Shown: in pieces, positions 25,110 to 33,849 of the stretch
How positions within the stretch are numbered: the stretch's first letter is position 1
How the letters are laid out: every line of letters begins with the position of its first letter
Source of the DNA: JAPWJZ01 sp965279315
GTDB lineage: Bacteria > Pseudomonadota > Alphaproteobacteria > Micavibrionales > UBA2020
Direction of reading: 5' to 3'
DNA: 64,000 nucleotides
Assembly: GCA_965279315.1 (NCBI GenBank)
Contig: OZ257145.1
Coordinates: 3,100,001-3,164,000, forward strand
The notes under the pieces: model-generated
The model's database searches: none
What the model saw: the letters and a program-made list of their open reading frames with translations, nothing else
Told to the model about the DNA's origin: nothing
Translations under genes and position numbers: made by a program

Positions 25110-25493
25110 TTATTTCTTGGTAGCGGCAAGTTTCTTGCCGGTGACGGTTTTGCGCGGGCCCTTGCGGGTGCGTGCGTTCGTGCGTGTGCGCTGGCCGCGG
25201 ACGGGCAGGCCTTTGCGGTGACGCAGGCCGCGGTAGCAGCCGAGGTCCATCAGGCGCTTGACGGCGACGGCGGTGTCGCGGCGCAGCTCGCCTTCCACTT
25301 TCGTGGTGGCTTTGATGGTTTCGCGGATGCGGCCCAGTTCATCTTCGGACAGCGCGTTGACGCGCTTGTTCCAGGACACTTTCGCGGTGTCGAGAATTTT
25401 CTTGGCCGTCGTTCTGCCGATGCCATGGATGTAAGTCAGCGCAATGCCGACAACTTTTTCAGTGGGGATGTTTACACCCTCGATACGCGCCAC
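25110..25493 (-). CDS. rpsM: 30S ribosomal protein S13
   Basis: The protein has 127 residues with the S13 start MARIEGVNIPTEKVVGIALTYIHGIG, the helix-two-turn-helix, GCYRGLRHRKGLPVRGQRTRTNARTRKGP and a basic tail. It forms intersubunit bridges and contacts the P-site tRNA. It is the first gene of the alpha operon. A strong promoter with an inverted repeat lies 70 bases upstream (25565-25596), in the roughly 170-base gap after adk. Confidence 0.97.
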   Translation of the reverse strand: MARIEGVNIPTEKVVGIALTYIHGIGRTTAKKILDTAKVSWNKRVNALSEDELGRIRETIKATTKVEGELRRDTAVAVKRLMDLGCYRGLRHRKGLPVRGQRTRTNARTRKGPRKTVTGKKLAATKK

Positions 25494-25564
25494 GTTGAGA
25501 CTCCTGTTGAGCTTACTTTATATACAAAAACGGCCTTTGACCCCATAAAGGGCAGGGCTCGCGC

Positions 25565-25596
25565 ATTATATGGAGTTGAGAAAAAACGTCAACTCC
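25565..25596 (-). promoter_or_regulatory. rpsM (alpha operon) promoter overlapped by an inverted repeat
   Basis: On the minus strand TTGACG (25587-25592) and TATAAT (25565-25570) are separated by 16 bases, an almost perfect sigma-70 type promoter. An eight-base inverted repeat, GGAGTTGA at 25572-25579 and TCAACTCC at 25589-25596, has one arm in the spacer and the other over the -35. It could be an operator or a fold-back structure. Confidence 0.75.
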
Positions 25597-25660
25597 TTAT
25601 TTCCCCTAAAATACGGCCAAAACAAGGTTTTTTAAGGTTTCGGTCCCGGATTGGGGGGAT

Positions 25661-26352
25661 TTATCCGAACTTTTTTGGGGGCGGCAGCTGCGAACCCCCG
25701 TTATTGCTCGTTAAAACCGACTCGATCTGGGTTGTGACCTCGTCCATGCCGGCCATGCCGTCCACGGATTTCAGCAGGCCCCGGCCCTCGTAAAACGGCA
25801 GAATCGGCGCTGTTTGCGTGTGAAAGACGTGCAAACGGCCCTTTACCGTCTCGGCATTGTCGTCGGCGCGGCGGGTGAAGCTGTCTTTCGCGCCGCACGA
25901 ATCGCATGTGCCGGCAACGGCCGGCTGCTTGGCGGTGTCGTGATAGCCGGCCTTGCATTTGGAGCAGGAGAATCGGCCGGAGATACGGTCGACCAGTTGC
26001 TTGTCATCCACTTTCAGCTGGATGACGGCATCGATCTTGATGTTCTTCTCGTGCAGCATTTTCTCGAGCGCTTCGGCCTGGCTCACGCTGCGCGGGAAAC
26101 CGTCGAGGATGAAGCCGTTTTTGCAGTCGTCTTTTTCAAGACGCTCGGCCAGCATCTTGACGGTGATCTCGTCGGGCACCAGCTTGCCTGAATCGAGGAT
26201 GGCCTTGATTTCAAGACCCAGCGGATCGTTCGGGTCTTTCACGCGTGCGCGGAACAGGTCGCCGGTGGAGATGGCGGGTATGCCATGCTTTTTCGTCAGA
26301 CGTTCTGCTTGAGTACCTTTGCCGGCGCCGGGTGGGCCGATCAGGATGATCC

Positions 26353-26356
<4 letters not shown>
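25661..26356 (-). CDS. adk: Adenylate kinase with a four-Cys LID
   Basis: Adk interconverts ATP + AMP and 2 ADP. The protein has 231 residues, the long-LID form. The P loop GPPGAGKGTQ is at residues 7-16, GDLFRAR near 32, and the AMP-binding DGFPRSVSQAEAL near 84-96. The LID has SCSKCKAGYH and GTCDSCGAKD, four Cys arranged to bind zinc. It overlaps secY by four bases (ATGA), so expression is coupled. The C-terminus is longer than E. coli Adk, with a Pro-rich PPPKKF end. Confidence 0.97.
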
Positions 26357-27699
<1,343 letters not shown>

Positions 27700-27926
27700 C
27701 TTGTGGAAGTCCCTTTTTTTATTGTTTCTTATGTCTGTGCGCTGATGATGTAAGTCTCGGCAAAGACCTTACAAGACCCATGGCAGAGTCGCAATCCATA
27801 AAAAGGGTATTGGAATGCTTGGGGAAAATTAGCTGCGCGCTCTGCCCTTTGTTCGATTACATAATAAGAAAAGGCCGCCCCTGTTACGGATGCGACCCCT
27901 TCCCTGTTCAATCCGGTTTGTGGCCG

Positions 27927-28382
27927 TCAGATCTTCGGCGCGTCGATGCCGAGGGCGTCGGCGAGGTCGGTCATGTGTTCCTGCTCCTCGACCAAAATCT
28001 GGCGCAGCTGTTCGGCCAGCGCGTATTCGGTGAGGGATTCAGCCTGACGGACGCGTTCGCGGTAGGCGCGGATCGTTTCGACTTCGTTGTCGAGATCGAA
28101 GCGCAGCATTTCTTCGGGCTTGTCCGACATTTTCACCGCTTTCGGCGTGACGGTCGGGGTGCCGCCGAGGTAATCGATCTGCTTGGCGATGATGAGGGCG
28201 TGTTTCAGCTCTTCGCCCGCATGTTTTTCCAGTTCTTTCGCGATCGCCATGTATTGCGCGCCCTTCAGGCTTTGCGAATAGGCGGTATAGGCGATGATGG
28301 CCTGGTATTCGCGCGCAAGGTCGTCGTTCAGCGCGGCAATCAGGGTTTCGCGGGTTACTTGGGTCTTGGCGGGGGCATCCAT
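27927..28382 (-). CDS. Ferritin-like diiron domain protein
   Basis: I start at the ATG at 28380-28382, which has AAGGGAG eight bases upstream, giving 151 residues. Two diiron half-sites are visible: EYQAIIAYTAY with EELKHA, and ETIRAYRERV with EEQEHMTDL, the E...ExxH pattern of ferritin-like/bacterioferritin four-helix bundles. The conserved heme-binding Met of bacterioferritin is not evident. The likely role is iron handling or peroxide removal. Its site is unusual: between rplO and secY inside the ribosomal cluster, downstream of a terminator and hairpin cluster. It is on the same strand as its neighbours. Confidence 0.85.
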   Translation of the reverse strand: MDAPAKTQVTRETLIAALNDDLAREYQAIIAYTAYSQSLKGAQYMAIAKELEKHAGEELKHALIIAKQIDYLGGTPTVTPKAVKMSDKPEEMLRFDLDNEVETIRAYRERVRQAESLTEYALAEQLRQILVEEQEHMTDLADALGIDAPKI

Positions 28383-28450
28383 GGTCGGTCTCCCTTGAGA
28401 TTTGTTCTTCAAGGTCGCAAACGGATGGCAAGAGATAGGGTTCCCCCTGC

Positions 28451-28591
28451 CCCTCTCCTTTGGGAGAGGGAGGGACCCATGCCCTTGCATGGGAGGGTGA
28501 GGGTACTTCGTCGGCGTTGGGCACTCAACGGCAACGAAGTACCCTCACCTCTGTCGCTTGCGCGACATCTCCTCTCCAAAAAGGAGAGGAG
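28451..28591. repeat. Cluster of five hairpins, REP-like intergenic element
   Basis: Five adjacent inverted repeats fill 141 bases. They are CCTCTCC/GGGAGAGG (28451-28470), CCCATGC/GCATGGG (28476-28493), GTGAGGGTACTTCGT and its exact complement (28497-28548, a 15-base stem), TGTCGC/GCGACA (28552-28567) and CTCCTCTCC/GGAGAGGAG (28569-28591). The outer pairs are variants of each other, so the element looks like a compound palindrome with related ends. It contains no plausible gene. It lies between the ferritin-like gene and the rplO terminator. Confidence 0.85.
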
Positions 28592-28593
28592 AA

Positions 28594-28629
28594 TAAAAAA
28601 ATCCCCGCCTGTGAGGGCGGGGATTTTTT
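28594..28629. terminator. Bidirectional terminator after rplO
   Basis: An A-run, ATCCCCGCC, a short TGTGA-type loop, GGGCGGGGAT and a T-run form a perfect terminator usable in both directions. It lies 22 bases after the rplO stop on the minus strand. It should end the str-S10-spc transcript before the ferritin-like gene and secY. Confidence 0.9.
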
Positions 28630-28650
28630 GAATTTTCAGGCGATCAGAAC

Positions 28651-29154
28651 TTACTTCTTGGCCACTTTCTTGGGCTTCAGGAGCTTGTTCACTTTCGCGG
28701 GCAGGATTTCGACCTTGCCGCCGGCTTTTTCGACTGCTTCGATCGCGCCCTTGGTGGCTTTCGTCACCACGATGGTTGCTTTCGACTTCAGGCCTTTTTT
28801 GCCGACCAGTTTCAGGCCGTCTTCCTTGCGGGCGATCACGCCGGCTTCCACGAGGGCTGCCACGTCAATCTTGTCGCCTTTCAGCTTCTTCCCGTCGATT
28901 GCCGACTGGATGATGCCGAGGGTTACGACAGCGTAGTGCGTCGCGTGTTCGAAGTTGTTGAAACCGCGCTTGGGCATGCGGCGCAGCAGGGGGGACTGGC
29001 CACCCTCGAAGCCTTTAATCGCAACGCCGGTACGGGCTTTTTGACCCTTGACGCCGCGGCCTGCGGTCTTGCCTTTGCCGGAACCGATACCACGGCCGAC
29101 CAGGATACGGGTCTGGCGCGCGCCGGGATTGTCTCTGAGCTGGTTGAGTTTCAT
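28651..29154 (-). CDS. rplO: 50S ribosomal protein L15
   Basis: The protein has 167 residues. Typical start MKLNQLRDNPGARQTRILVGRGIGSGKGKTAGRGVKGQKAR, GGQSPLLRRMPKRGFNN and the C-terminal VEAVEKAGGKVEI. The C-terminus is extended by about 15 basic residues (LKPKKVAKK). L15 binds 23S rRNA near the exit tunnel. It ends the spc cluster here, being followed by a strong terminator, not by secY. Confidence 0.97.
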   Translation of the reverse strand: MKLNQLRDNPGARQTRILVGRGIGSGKGKTAGRGVKGQKARTGVAIKGFEGGQSPLLRRMPKRGFNNFEHATHYAVVTLGIIQSAIDGKKLKGDKIDVAALVEAGVIARKEDGLKLVGKKGLKSKATIVVTKATKGAIEAVEKAGGKVEILPAKVNKLLKPKKVAKK

Positions 29155-29168
29155 GACTTATGCTTCCT

Positions 29169-29480
29169 TTATGCCGCGTCTTCGACTTTGACGAGGTGCT
29201 TCACGACTTCGATCATGCCGCGGACTTCGGGGCTGTCGACCAGAATCTTGGAGCGGTGACGCTTGTTCAGGCCGAGACCGATGAGGGTGCCTTCCTGTTT
29301 CTTGATGCGACCGATGATGCTGCCCGTCTGGGTGATCTTGATCTTCTTGCCGGAATTGGCAGCTTTCGGGGCAACGGTCTTCTTGGCGGCTACGGGAGCT
29401 GCCTTCGCTGCCTTGGGTGCTGCCGCTTTCGGGGCTGCTGCGGGCTTTTTCGCCGCGGCGGGTTTCTTATCTTCACTCAT
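29169..29480 (-). CDS. rpmD: 50S ribosomal protein L30 with a long Ala/Lys N-terminal extension
   Basis: The L30 core is the last 58 residues (KKIKITQTGSIIGRIKKQEGTLIGLGLNK, then VDSPEVRGMIEVVKHLV). Ahead of it are about 44 residues of almost only Ala, Lys and Pro. Bacterial L30 is usually near 60 residues, so this protein is almost double length. The start at 29480 overlaps the rpsE stop by eight bases. No later Met precedes the core, so the extension is probably translated. Confidence 0.93.
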   Translation of the reverse strand: MSEDKKPAAAKKPAAAPKAAAPKAAKAAPVAAKKTVAPKAANSGKKIKITQTGSIIGRIKKQEGTLIGLGLNKRHRSKILVDSPEVRGMIEVVKHLVKVEDAA

Positions 29481-30144
29481 CAGACTTCTCCTTTGCGTCG
29501 CCTTTGCGGCCCAGCACTTCGTTCACGCGGCGGCCGCGGCGTGCGGCAACCATGCGGGGGCTTTCCATCAGCTTGAATGCTTCAAGGGCGGCTTTGACCA
29601 TGTTGTAGGGGTTCGACGAACCGATCGACTTCGCGACGACGTCCTGGATGCCCAGGACTTCGAACACGGCGCGAAGCGGGCCGCCGGCGATGATGCCGGT
29701 ACCGGCTTCAGCCGTGCGCAGGCGCACGAGGCCGGCGCCGAAGCGTGCTTCGATGTCGTGGTGGATCGTGCGGCCATCACGCAGGGGAACGCGGATCATG
29801 CGGCGTTTTGCCTGGTCGGTCGCTTTCTTGATTGCTTCCGGCACTTCGCGGGCTTTACCTGCGCCTGCGCCGATGCGGCCGCGGCCATCGCCGACAACCA
29901 CGAGGGCTGCGAAGCCGAAACGGCGGCCGCCCTTCACGACTTTGGCGACGCGGTTGATCGCGACCAAGCGTTCGACGAGTTCGGAGCCTTCGCGGTCGCC
30001 GCCCTCTTTCTTGTCGCGGTCACGACCGCCACCTTTACGGTCACGTCCGCCGCCTTCGCGGCCTTCACGGCCACCTTCGCGTCCGCCTTCACGGCCTTTG
30101 CCGGGGGCGCCTGCGCCTTGGGGGGCTTTTTCGATTTTTGCCAT
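29473..30144 (-). CDS. rpsE: 30S ribosomal protein S5 with a Gly/Arg/Glu-rich N-terminal extension
   Basis: S5 acts in decoding accuracy. From about residue 52 it matches S5 (LVERLVAINRVAKVVKGGRRFGFAALVVVGD, IMAGGP-like IIAGGPLRAVFEVLGI, and SSNPYNMVKAALEAF). The first 50 residues are low-complexity repeats of GGREG and GGRDR, extending well beyond the short N-terminus of E. coli S5. A GGACAG SD precedes the ATG. Length is 223 against about 166 in E. coli. Confidence 0.95.
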   Translation of the reverse strand: MAKIEKAPQGAGAPGKGREGGREGGREGREGGGRDRKGGGRDRDKKEGGDREGSELVERLVAINRVAKVVKGGRRFGFAALVVVGDGRGRIGAGAGKAREVPEAIKKATDQAKRRMIRVPLRDGRTIHHDIEARFGAGLVRLRTAEAGTGIIAGGPLRAVFEVLGIQDVVAKSIGSSNPYNMVKAALEAFKLMESPRMVAARRGRRVNEVLGRKGDAKEKSDE

Positions 30145-30161
30145 CTGTCCTGTTCCTTCGA

Positions 30162-30527
30162 TTAAAAGCTTAAGCCGGCTTCGCGTGCTGCATCGGCAAG
30201 TGCCTTGATGCGGCCGTGATATGCGCGGCTGCCGCGGTCAAAAGCAACCTTTTCAACGCCTGCTTTTTTCGCGCGTTCGGCAACAAGCTTGCCGACTGCG
30301 GTCGCCGCGTCTTTATTCGAGGTGCTTTTCATGCCTTTTTTCACGTCGGCTTCCGTCGTGGAAGCGGCTGCGATCGTCACGCCCTTCACATCGTCGATGA
30401 CCTGCGCGTAAATGTGCTGGCCGGAGCGGTGAACGGACAGGCGCGGACGTTCGTTCTTTTCCGTGCCCTTCTTCACCACTTTGCGTACCCGCCAGGTGCG
30501 GCGCTGTTTTGCTGTTGCGTTTGCCAT
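30162..30527 (-). CDS. rplR: 50S ribosomal protein L18
   Basis: The protein has 121 residues. The basic start RRTWRVRKVVKKG, RLSVHRSGQHIYAQVIDDVKGVTIAAAS and the end FDRGSRAYHGRIKALADAAREAGLSF match L18, the 5S rRNA-binding protein of the central protuberance. It lies between rplF and rpsE, 17-18 bases from each, in the normal spc order. Confidence 0.97.
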   Translation of the reverse strand: MANATAKQRRTWRVRKVVKKGTEKNERPRLSVHRSGQHIYAQVIDDVKGVTIAAASTTEADVKKGMKSTSNKDAATAVGKLVAERAKKAGVEKVAFDRGSRAYHGRIKALADAAREAGLSF

Positions 30528-30545
30528 TGTCGTCTATTCCTTCAA

Positions 30546-31079
30546 TTATTTCTTCTTGCCTTCTTTGCGCAGGATGCGGCGGCCTTCGTAGTTGATGCCT
30601 TTGCCCTTGTACGGTTCGGGGCGTTTCATCAGGAAGAGTTCCGCTGCGACCTGGCCGACTTTTTGCTTGTCGATGCCGGAGATCTCGATCTCGGTCTGTT
30701 TCGGGACTTTCACTTCGATGCCGGTCGGGATCTTGTAGCGGACTTCATGGCTGAAACCGATCTGGAGGACCAGGTCTTTGCCTTGGAGGGCCGCACGGAA
30801 ACCGACGCCTTCGATGATCAGGCGTTTCGAGTAACCATCGGTCACGCCCTTGATCATGCCGCGGACGAGCGAGGCGGTCGTGCCCCACATCGCGCGCGCA
30901 TGGCGGTCTTCGTTGGCCTTGGAAAGGACGACAGCGCCGTCCTTGACTTCAGCCGTGATGTCGTTCGAGACGGTCAGGGTGAGTTCGCCCTTTTTGCCCT
31001 TGATGCTGAGCTTTTTGCCTTGAAGCTTCGCTTCAACGCCGCTCGGCAGCTTGATGGGGTGTTTTGCAATACGAGACAT
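30546..31079 (-). CDS. rplF: 50S ribosomal protein L6
   Basis: The protein has 177 residues. Start MSRIAKHPIKLPSGV, the middle LVRGMIKGVTDGYSKRLIIEGVGFRA and the C-terminal KRPEPYKGKGINYEGRRILRKEGKKK are classic L6, which lies near the sarcin-ricin loop and L7/L12 stalk base. It is in normal spc order between rpsH and rplR, with a 16-base gap after rpsH. Confidence 0.97.
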   Translation of the reverse strand: MSRIAKHPIKLPSGVEAKLQGKKLSIKGKKGELTLTVSNDITAEVKDGAVVLSKANEDRHARAMWGTTASLVRGMIKGVTDGYSKRLIIEGVGFRAALQGKDLVLQIGFSHEVRYKIPTGIEVKVPKQTEIEISGIDKQKVGQVAAELFLMKRPEPYKGKGINYEGRRILRKEGKKK

Positions 31080-31095
31080 GTTACTTCACCTTACC

Positions 31096-31494
31096 TTAGA
31101 ATACGCGGCAGAGGATTTCGCCGCCCACATTCGCTTCGCGCGCTTCCTTGTCGGAAAGCACGCCACGCGGTGTGGAGAGGATCGAAATGCCGAGGCCGTT
31201 GAAAACGCGCGGAACATCCTTGACCTGCGTATAGACGCGGCGGCCGGGTTTGGAAACGCGCTTGATTTCCTTGATCACGGGCTGGCCTTCAGAGTACTTC
31301 AGCTCGACCGTCAGTTCGGCGATGCCGTTGTCCTGCTGGGTGACAGCATAATCACGGATATAGCCTTCGCGCTTCAGAACTTCCAGCAGGTTGGTGCGGA
31401 GTTTCGAAGACGGGCTCTTGATGGCGGACAGGCGTGCGGCCTGGCCGTTGCGGATGCGGGTAACCAGATCGCTGAGGGGATCATTAAATGACAT
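31096..31494 (-). CDS. rpsH: 30S ribosomal protein S8
   Basis: The protein has 132 residues. Start MSFNDPLSDLVTRIRNGQAA and the end GLGISILSTPRGVLSDKEAREANVGGEILCRVF are characteristic; the STPRG loop binds helix 21 of 16S rRNA. In E. coli S8 represses spc translation at rplE; a similar site near rplE was not searched for in detail. It lies 15 bases after rpsN. Confidence 0.97.
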   Translation of the reverse strand: MSFNDPLSDLVTRIRNGQAARLSAIKSPSSKLRTNLLEVLKREGYIRDYAVTQQDNGIAELTVELKYSEGQPVIKEIKRVSKPGRRVYTQVKDVPRVFNGLGISILSTPRGVLSDKEAREANVGGEILCRVF

Positions 31495-31509
31495 TGTATT
31501 TTCCTTCCC

Positions 31510-31815
31510 TTACCAGCTGGATTTCGTGACGCCGGGAATCATTCCCTGCGAGGCCAGTTCGCGCATCATGATGCGCGAGATGCCAAACTTGCGGTAGTTG
31601 CCGCGCGGACGACCGGTGAGCGCGCAGCGGTTGCGGACGCGCGTCGGGTGCGAGTTGCGGGGCAGTTTCGCCATTGCGAGCTGCGCCTGGAAGCGCTCGT
31701 CCGCTGGTTTCGTCTGGTCTTTTGCGATCGCCTTCAGTTTCGCCCATTTCGCGGCGTACTTCTTGACCATCTTCTTGCGCATTTCGTTTTTGTTGACAGA
31801 GCTGAGTTTTGCCAT
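31510..31815 (-). CDS. rpsN: 30S ribosomal protein S14, zinc-independent form
   Basis: The protein has 101 residues, the long C-minus form. It has a single Cys (NRCALTGRPRGNYRKFGISRIMMRELA) and lacks the CxxC pairs of the short zinc-binding S14. S14 is in the 30S head and is needed for late assembly. It is in normal spc order between rplE and rpsH. Confidence 0.97.
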   Translation of the reverse strand: MAKLSSVNKNEMRKKMVKKYAAKWAKLKAIAKDQTKPADERFQAQLAMAKLPRNSHPTRVRNRCALTGRPRGNYRKFGISRIMMRELASQGMIPGVTKSSW

Positions 31816-31827
31816 TGTCTGTTATCC

Positions 31828-32397
31828 TTATGACTTAAGGCGGAAGGGCATCGAGAAACCCTTCAGCAGAGATTTTGCTTCTTCATCGGTCTTTGCGGTC
31901 GTGCAAATGATGATGTCCATGCCGCGGATGGCATCGACTTTGTCGAAGTTGATCTCGGGGAAAATGATCTGTTCCTTGAGGCCCAGCGCGTAGTTGCCGT
32001 TGCCGTCAAAGCTGCGGTCCGACACGCCGCGGAAGTCGCGGATGCGGGGCATGGCGATCGTGATCAGGCGGTCCAGGAATTCGTACATGCGTTCGCCGCG
32101 CAGGGTCACCTTGCAGCCGATCGGCAGGTCTTCGCGCAGCTTGAACGCTGCGATAGCCTTGCGCGACTTGGTCACGAGGGGTTTCTGGCCGGTGATCGCG
32201 GTCATGTCGGTCACGGCGCCCAGGATTTTCTTGGAGTCCTGCGCGTTTTCGCCGACACCCATGTTCACGACGATCTTCGAAAGTTTCGGGATCGCGAATT
32301 CGGAGGTGTAACCGTACTGTTTTTTCAGCTCAGGCTTGATCTTCTCGACGTAGAGTTTTTTCAGACGAGCCTGGTTTTGTGTTTGTGCTTTTGCCAT
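31828..32397 (-). CDS. rplE: 50S ribosomal protein L5
   Basis: The protein has 189 residues. A short basic start precedes the L5 core: IPKLSKIVVNMGVGENAQDSK, GQKPLVTKSRKAIAAFKLRE, and the end GMDIIICTTAKTDEEAKSLLKGF. L5 binds 5S rRNA and contacts the P-site tRNA and S13. It lies ten bases after rplX. Confidence 0.97.
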   Translation of the reverse strand: MAKAQTQNQARLKKLYVEKIKPELKKQYGYTSEFAIPKLSKIVVNMGVGENAQDSKKILGAVTDMTAITGQKPLVTKSRKAIAAFKLREDLPIGCKVTLRGERMYEFLDRLITIAMPRIRDFRGVSDRSFDGNGNYALGLKEQIIFPEINFDKVDAIRGMDIIICTTAKTDEEAKSLLKGFSMPFRLKS

Positions 32398-32407
32398 TGC
32401 GTGCCTC

Positions 32408-32728
32408 TTAATCGATCACTTCGCCGGATTTCCGGGCGAAGCGTACTTTGTTGCCATCGACCGTCTTGAAACCGACGCGGCTGGCTTTGTTGGATTTGGG
32501 GTCGATCGCAGCCACATTCGAGTAAGCGATGGGAGCTTCGATCTTGTCGAGACCGCCGGCGGACTGGCCGCCCGGCTTGCGGTGCTTGGTCTGGACGTTG
32601 ATGCCCTGGACGATGAGTTTCATCTCGTCAACGAGCACTTTCTTGATCTCGCCGGTTTTGCCTTTGTCTTTGCCGGTGAGAACGACGACCTTGTCGCCTT
32701 TTTTGAGTTTCAGTTTCGTCTGCGTCAT
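32408..32728 (-). CDS. rplX: 50S ribosomal protein L24
   Basis: The protein has 106 residues. The KOW motif KKGDKVVVLTGKDKGKTGEI is at residues 9-28 and IVQGINVQTKHRKP follows. L24 starts assembly of the large subunit at the 5' end of 23S rRNA. Its ATG lies two bases after the rplN stop, a close arrangement that implies coupled translation. Confidence 0.97.
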   Translation of the reverse strand: MTQTKLKLKKGDKVVVLTGKDKGKTGEIKKVLVDEMKLIVQGINVQTKHRKPGGQSAGGLDKIEAPIAYSNVAAIDPKSNKASRVGFKTVDGNKVRFARKSGEVID

Positions 32729-32730
32729 GA

Positions 32731-33099
32731 TTAGAGGACCTCCGGCGCGAGCGAGATGATTTTCATGAAGTTCTTGGAGCGCAGTTCGCGGGTGACCGGC
32801 CCAAAGATACGGGTGCCGATGGGCTCGCCCGCCGCGTTGATCAGCACGGCCGCGTTGCGGTCGAAGCGGATGATCGAACCGTCATCGCGTTTCAGCGCGG
32901 TGCGGGTGCGGACGATAACGGCCTTGTGGACGGTACCTTTTTTGACGCGACCGCGGGGAATAGCGTCCTTCACGGAGACGACGATAATGTCGCCGATGCC
33001 GGCGGTGCGGCGTTTGGAGCCACCGAGAACTTTAACGCACATGACTTTACGTGCGCCCGAGTTATCGGCAACTTCCAGATTGGATTCCATCTGAATCAT
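32731..33099 (-). CDS. rplN: 50S ribosomal protein L14
   Basis: The protein has 122 residues, exactly the usual length. Start MIQMESNLEVADNSGARKVMCVKVLGG, then RGRVKKGTVHKAVIVRT, FDRNAAVLIN and the end IISLAPEVL. L14 forms intersubunit bridges. It opens the spc part of the cluster, 76 bases after rpsQ; this short gap is AT-rich but I see no clear promoter, so S10 and spc are probably one transcript. Confidence 0.98.
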   Translation of the reverse strand: MIQMESNLEVADNSGARKVMCVKVLGGSKRRTAGIGDIIVVSVKDAIPRGRVKKGTVHKAVIVRTRTALKRDDGSIIRFDRNAAVLINAAGEPIGTRIFGPVTRELRSKNFMKIISLAPEVL

Positions 33100-33175
33100 G
33101 GTCTTGACCTTTCTTTGTATCCTGAGGGTTTCAAGTCCTAAACTTTAACGTCTAAGTCTCTATAGTGTCTCTTTG

Positions 33176-33562
33176 TTATTTTTTCTTCGGCTTGGCTTTC
33201 GCTGCTGCCTTGGGTTCGGTTTTCGCGGGGGCAGCTGCCTTTTCAGGAGCGGCCGCTGCGAGGTCGCGTTTTGCGGAAGCGCGTTTTGCTTCTGCTTCGT
33301 CAACGGTCAGCGCCTGGCTTTCGCCCATCACTTTACCGCCGATGACACGCCATTTTTTTGACTTGGAGATCGGGCGGCACTCTTCGATCGAGACCTGGTC
33401 GCCGATGTTCCATGTGTTGTTTTCGTCATGCGCGGCGTATTTTGCCGAGCGGCGCATGATCTTCCCGTAGAGAGGGTCACGGATCTTGCGCTCGACCAGG
33501 ACCGTTACGGTCTTGGCGTTTTTGTTGCTGACGACTTTGCCTTCAAGTACGCGACGAGGCAT
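33176..33562 (-). CDS. rpsQ: 30S ribosomal protein S17 with an Ala/Lys C-terminal extension
   Basis: The S17 OB-fold core is residues 1-80 (MPRRVLEGKVVSNKNAKTVTVLVERK, then DENNTWNIGDQVSIEECRPISKSKKWRV). A tail of about 45 residues follows, rich in Ala, Lys, Glu and Pro, making the protein 128 residues against about 84 in E. coli. S17 binds 16S rRNA early in assembly. It lies six bases after rpmC. Confidence 0.95.
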   Translation of the reverse strand: MPRRVLEGKVVSNKNAKTVTVLVERKIRDPLYGKIMRRSAKYAAHDENNTWNIGDQVSIEECRPISKSKKWRVIGGKVMGESQALTVDEAEAKRASAKRDLAAAAPEKAAAPAKTEPKAAAKAKPKKK

Positions 33563-33568
33563 GTTTCA

Positions 33569-33835
33569 TTACTCCTTGGTTTTTTTCTTCTTGGGAGCAG
33601 CAGCCTTGTCAGCTTTTGCTTTAGCGGGCTTTGCAGCCGGTGCCTTGCCCGATTTTTGTTCATTCTGCACGGTCTTGATCTTCGCGATGGTGCGGCGCGT
33701 GATGCGGATGCTGCCCGTGTTTTCCAGCTGGCCGGTCGATTTTTGGAAACGGAAGTTGAACTGTTCCTTGCGGGCGTTCAGGAGTTCCTGATCCAGTTCG
33801 TCTTTCGTCTTGGTTCTGAGGTCTGCGGTTTTCAT
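33569..33835 (-). CDS. rpmC: 50S ribosomal protein L29 with an Ala/Lys C-terminal extension
   Basis: Residues 1-65 match L29 (LRTKTKDELDQELLNARKEQFNFRFQKSTGQLENT and RRTIAKIKTV). A tail of about 25 residues follows, mostly Ala, Lys and Pro. L29 lies at the tunnel exit near the SRP and trigger-factor docking site. It is in the normal order between rplP and rpsQ. Confidence 0.95.
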   Translation of the reverse strand: MKTADLRTKTKDELDQELLNARKEQFNFRFQKSTGQLENTGSIRITRRTIAKIKTVQNEQKSGKAPAAKPAKAKADKAAAPKKKKTKE

Positions 33836-33849
33836 TGTCGTTTACTTCC

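Noticed and set aside
28451..28591. Possible CRISPR array
   Set aside because: The hairpins differ in sequence and spacing; there are no regular direct repeats with unique spacers and no cas genes nearby.
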